A stretch of DNA of 64,000 nt from the NCBI GenBank assembly GCA_022841465.1, contig JALHRL010000014.1, positions 1 to 64,000 of the forward strand, written 5' to 3'. How positions within the stretch are numbered: position 1 is the stretch's first letter; each line of letters starts with the position of its first letter. A model generated the notes under the pieces. That model was not told the origin of the DNA. It saw only the letters and a program-made list of their open reading frames with translations, and searched no databases. Origin of the DNA: Bacteroidia bacterium (GTDB lineage Bacteria; Bacteroidota; Bacteroidia; B-17B0; Aurantibacillaceae). A program made the translations under genes and the position numbers. Shown one piece after another: positions 60,996 to 64,000 of this stretch.

Positions 60996-61358
60996 TTATT
61001 TGTTCAACAACATTTTAAATCCAACTAAAATAATCATGGCGCCAAAAATTTGCTTTACTAATTTTGTATCAATGGTTAATGCTGTTTTGCTACCTAAATA
61101 ACTTCCAATAATAAATGTGGAAGCCATAATTAAAGCACTTTTATAATCTATTTGCCCCTCCTTGTAATAATTATACACTCCTAATAAACCAATAGGCATA
61201 AGAAACATAAACAAGGTTGTGCCTTGTGCCATTTTTTGATTTTGATGTAAAAAATATACCAAAATAGGCACTATAATTACGCCTCCGCCTATTCCTACAA
61301 GGCCACTCATAAAACCGGCAACTAAGCCAACAGCAAGTAAAATAATAATTGTATTCAT
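60996..61358 (-). CDS. TauE/SafE-family half-size membrane protein
   Basis: A 120-residue protein with about four helices and the family loop SGLVGIGGGVIIVPILV near residue 20. It matches one half of a TauE/SafE (formerly DUF81) transporter of sulfite, sulfonates or related anions; such half-size members may dimerise. The ATG at 61358 is used, since the longer start would overlap the preceding gene and begin with TTG. It has no visible partner half beside it. Substrate unknown. Confidence 0.88.
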   Translation of the reverse strand: MNTIIILLAVGLVAGFMSGLVGIGGGVIIVPILVYFLHQNQKMAQGTTLFMFLMPIGLLGVYNYYKEGQIDYKSALIMASTFIIGSYLGSKTALTIDTKLVKQIFGAMIILVGFKMLLNK

Positions 61359-61359
61359 A

Positions 61360-64000
61360 TTAAAAATCAGTGGCAAACGAAAGGCCTATTACTCTTCGTT
61401 GCATTTTCAATCTATCTATTCCGTATCCAATGTCTAATCTAACAAAATAACCGTATAAACGTGAGCGAATTCCCCAACCAATTCCGGCTACCATTGGATC
61501 TTTTTCATTAATTACTTCAATAATAATTGGACTTAAATTACTACCCTGCACGTAAGTATTAATATTTTCAATGTTTTCTTTGCTAAGCGGATTCCATCCG
61601 TACCATGCCGCACCAATATCTCCAAAACCAATAAATTGTAAATTATTTAAGAAATCTGAACGCAAAGGTCTGTCAACAAAATATTTCACAATCGGAAATC
61701 TTAATTCTGAATTAAACACAACAAAATTATTACCATTTCTAATGTTTTGCGAAAAGCCACGCATATTGGTTGCCAGTGTTTGAAATTTATATTCTTGGGG
61801 ATTAACAATATTAATTTCGTTATTAAATTTAGCGTTAAACCAATTATCTACACCCCCCATATAAAATAACAATCTATCCGTTCCTAATGAATTTCCTCCG
61901 GCAATACGGTTACACCAAGTAATTTGGCGATGAACTTTTTGATAATGTCTGAAATCAAAACCGGAAGTTATTAAATCTCTTCTCTCGTTTTTAATTAAAC
62001 GCCAATACTCTACCCAAACCTTACCACGTAAACCATTTAAAATATTCAGCATTACGTTTCGCGTATTATCAAAAATAAATTCTGCTCTTAAACCAAGGTA
62101 ATTATCAAAATCAGGGCGTTTAGGTAAAGTTATATCTCCCAATGAAAAATAATTAAACTTATCATTTCTAACTAAAAAAGATCCGCGTAATGCCATCACT
62201 TCATTAATTGGATATTTCATAGAATAGCGCGCATCATAGGTGTGCACTTTTGCCGGACTTCCTTGAAAATCATCAATTTTTATAAAGCTTTGGCGATGTA
62301 ATACTACTTGATGATCTATTAGTTTCTTTCTGTTTTCATAAGAAACCAACACTTCATTATCAACACCGCCTAAAGTAAATAAATCTGCAATACCTGAAAA
62401 GCGATATGCTCCAACAATTCTATGATCTTCAAACAAATCGCTTATGGCAATTTTAGATAAAAAGTTTAAACCCGGGTTTAGATAAACAGGAGAACCGCCT
62501 CCTGCAAAACGTTGATAATTGGTTCCCATAAAAGAATTATCAAATTGAGTAACTACATAATCTGTGTAAAAAGAAGTGTAATAATTTTGTTGTGTTGGAA
62601 ACTGAAAGGTGTTGCTGGTAATGCCTTTTGCTGTAGTATCTTTTTTAATGGATACATTGTTAGGTTGTTCAGGCTTTTTTGTTTCGCCGCTTAACTGATA
62701 ATTATCAAAATCTATCCCTTCTGTTTTTTTTGAACTTTGGTTAGGTTGTAATGTATAGGTTTCTGTTTGAGATTTTTTATTATAGTAATAAGGATCTAGT
62801 AGCTGCGGCTTAAGTGTCATTTTAAACCATGTATCGTTTATAGAAGGTATGGTTTTAGTAACTAAATCAGGAATTGGTGTTATTGCTAAATAATCTTTCC
62901 CCTTATAATAATATACCTCAGCTGCATGTGTTGCTTTTGTATTAATGTTTTGTTCTAAAATATTTCTATCTAAATTACTTACCAAACTGCTTTTAAAAAA
63001 ATAACGATAATGTTCTGTGGTATCAACAAAAGAAATAGTACTATCAAATTCTGCAATGTATCTGTTATAGATTCCGTTTTTCTCACTTAGATAAGCAATG
63101 TATTGGTTGGTATAGGCCTGTGGCAAGCGCTCGTCGGTTTCGGGAGTATTGGTTACTCTTACCAAAACATTTGTTTTTAAAGGATAAGGAGCCATAAACA
63201 AATCCATGTGCTTGTTGAATTTGTAAAAAAACTGAGCATCGTCTTTTGCCTTTAGTGTATCCAATTGTCTGTTACTTTCAAAAACAATTTGTGAGGTTGA
63301 TTTGATAAATATTGGATTGTTATCGTCCCAAATATCATTTGTAAGTTGTTCTAAGCCCATAGAATTTAAGGTTAAAACAAAAATATCTGCCTGACCTCTT
63401 CCCTTTTTCACAGCACTTAAAACAATTTTTTTGCCATCGTGGCTATACGAAAAGCTATTTATTTTTTCGAAGCCGGTTAAATTGCGAACAGATTTTACTC
63501 CCGTTTCGGTATCATATAAATGAAATAATAGCTGATTTTTTTTCTCGTAAATTAAAGCAATGTTTTTATTGTTAGGATGCCATGAAATGAGCGGGTAGTT
63601 ATAATCTGCCAAGCGTTCTACTTTTGGTCCTAGTTTCAAAATACGTGTAGGTTTTGATTTTTCAGTGTTTTTAAAATAAACTTTTATCTGACTTAATTCG
63701 CTGGTTGCATAGGCAACGTTTTGCGCATCAGGACTAATTTTTAACTGAAAATAATGTTTGTTTTGTTTGTATTTACTTAACACAGAATTATTTTTAACCG
63801 GCGAAGTTCTTAGTGAATCCTTCGTCATAAACAACCTTCTGTTTTGTGCATCTACAAAATCAAAAATTAAATTGTCTAAGGAGGTGCCAATAACAAATAA
63901 AAATGCCAAATCAGGAGAGCGGTTTATACGAGTTTGATAAATTAAATTAGGAATATACGATTCGCCATGCGTATCAACAATATAATGCCACAGCGCATGG
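61360..64000 (-). CDS. TolB-like propeller plus D15-type barrel protein (5' end off window)
   Basis: The frame stays open through the right window edge, so the start lies outside; a TTG at 63909 is not the start. The 5'-most part in view (HALWHYIVDTHGES and YQTRINRSPDLAFLF) looks like the Peptidase_MA-like N-terminal half found in Bacteroidota homologues. A WD40-like PD40 propeller follows (SPDAQNVAYATSELSQIKVY; WHPNNKNIALIYEKKN; SYSHDGKKIVLSAVKKG). The C-terminal half is an outer-membrane barrel of the surface antigen D15 type, ending in GLSFATDF. At least 880 residues. Probably outer-membrane, function unknown. Confidence 0.88.
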   Translation of the reverse strand, partial: HALWHYIVDTHGESYIPNLIYQTRINRSPDLAFLFVIGTSLDNLIFDFVDAQNRRLFMTKDSLRTSPVKNNSVLSKYKQNKHYFQLKISPDAQNVAYATSELSQIKVYFKNTEKSKPTRILKLGPKVERLADYNYPLISWHPNNKNIALIYEKKNQLLFHLYDTETGVKSVRNLTGFEKINSFSYSHDGKKIVLSAVKKGRGQADIFVLTLNSMGLEQLTNDIWDDNNPIFIKSTSQIVFESNRQLDTLKAKDDAQFFYKFNKHMDLFMAPYPLKTNVLVRVTNTPETDERLPQAYTNQYIAYLSEKNGIYNRYIAEFDSTISFVDTTEHYRYFFKSSLVSNLDRNILEQNINTKATHAAEVYYYKGKDYLAITPIPDLVTKTIPSINDTWFKMTLKPQLLDPYYYNKKSQTETYTLQPNQSSKKTEGIDFDNYQLSGETKKPEQPNNVSIKKDTTAKGITSNTFQFPTQQNYYTSFYTDYVVTQFDNSFMGTNYQRFAGGGSPVYLNPGLNFLSKIAISDLFEDHRIVGAYRFSGIADLFTLGGVDNEVLVSYENRKKLIDHQVVLHRQSFIKIDDFQGSPAKVHTYDARYSMKYPINEVMALRGSFLVRNDKFNYFSLGDITLPKRPDFDNYLGLRAEFIFDNTRNVMLNILNGLRGKVWVEYWRLIKNERRDLITSGFDFRHYQKVHRQITWCNRIAGGNSLGTDRLLFYMGGVDNWFNAKFNNEINIVNPQEYKFQTLATNMRGFSQNIRNGNNFVVFNSELRFPIVKYFVDRPLRSDFLNNLQFIGFGDIGAAWYGWNPLSKENIENINTYVQGSNLSPIIIEVINEKDPMVAGIGWGIRSRLYGYFVRLDIGYGIDRLKMQRRVIGLSFATDF

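Overview
The window is chromosomal DNA from a member of the Bacteroidota, AT-rich and densely coded, most likely a Flavobacteriales-type or related free-living lineage that cannot be resolved further by eye. The evidence is SprA and SprE/PorW of the type IX secretion system (T9SS), two proteins with T9SS type A C-terminal sorting domains, a TonB-dependent receptor with a carboxypeptidase-regulatory-like N-terminus, several families largely confined to the phylum (DUF4271, DUF5777, DUF2452, the 29-residue AURKAIP1/COX24-like protein), an almost complete lack of Shine-Dalgarno sequences, and promoter boxes of the Bacteroidota form TTG-N17-23-TAnnTTTG.

Layout. 1-12561 is read leftward: a truncated secreted-protein gene carrying a G9 tract, sprA, ruvA, maeB, an alpha/beta hydrolase and an LD-carboxypeptidase. 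12686-23239 is read rightward: metG, a secreted hypothetical, a large T9SS-secreted metalloprotease, a cytochrome-type lipoprotein, an acetyltransferase, a lipoprotein, a DUF1801 protein, an MBL-rhodanese fusion and an M28 peptidase. A leftward tRNA-Arg(TCT) follows, with a duplicated 5' end and a palindromic element beside it. 23525-32367 holds a hybrid glycosyltransferase, a tandem DsbD-alpha/DsbD pair, an outer-membrane-like protein read leftward, then an SDR, a hypothetical and a TonB receptor. 32390-40616 is mostly leftward: a lipoprotein, a 47-residue histone-H1-like protein, an Ig-like lipoprotein, a radical SAM protein (rightward), then yceI-DUF5777-DUF4271-hemD and mutY. 40673-43729 is a rightward information-processing cluster (HU, TPR, COX24-like, RNase G/E). 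43730-50141 is leftward ileS-dksA-lspA-hemH. 50273-54904 has DUF983, dus, a leftward T9SS cargo, and a ferredoxin reductase-ferredoxin pair. 54907-64000 is leftward: LON-domain, DUF2452, membrane protein, AtpZ, bactofilin, sprE/porW, M20 peptidase, TauE-like, and an incomplete TolB/D15-like protein cut by the window end.

Functionally this is mainly core genome: envelope and secretion (SprA, SprE, LspA, bactofilin, DsbD), translation (MetG, IleS, tRNA-Arg, Dus, COX24-like), DNA/RNA maintenance (RuvA, MutY, HU, RNase G) and haem synthesis (HemD, HemH). No phage, plasmid, CRISPR or intact insertion sequence is visible, and I see no clear previously undescribed multi-gene system. The most unusual signals are the G9 tract in the first gene, the tRNA-Arg 5'-end duplication bracketing a palindrome, and the recurrence of histone-H1-like Lys/Ala/Pro sequence as a free protein and as long tails on HemD and a DksA-type protein. 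Several starts were revised from the longest reading frame (metalloprotein neighbour at 14742, GT at 23525, DsbD pair, DUF5777, SprE, TauE), and the two end genes and two very small genes were added from direct translation.
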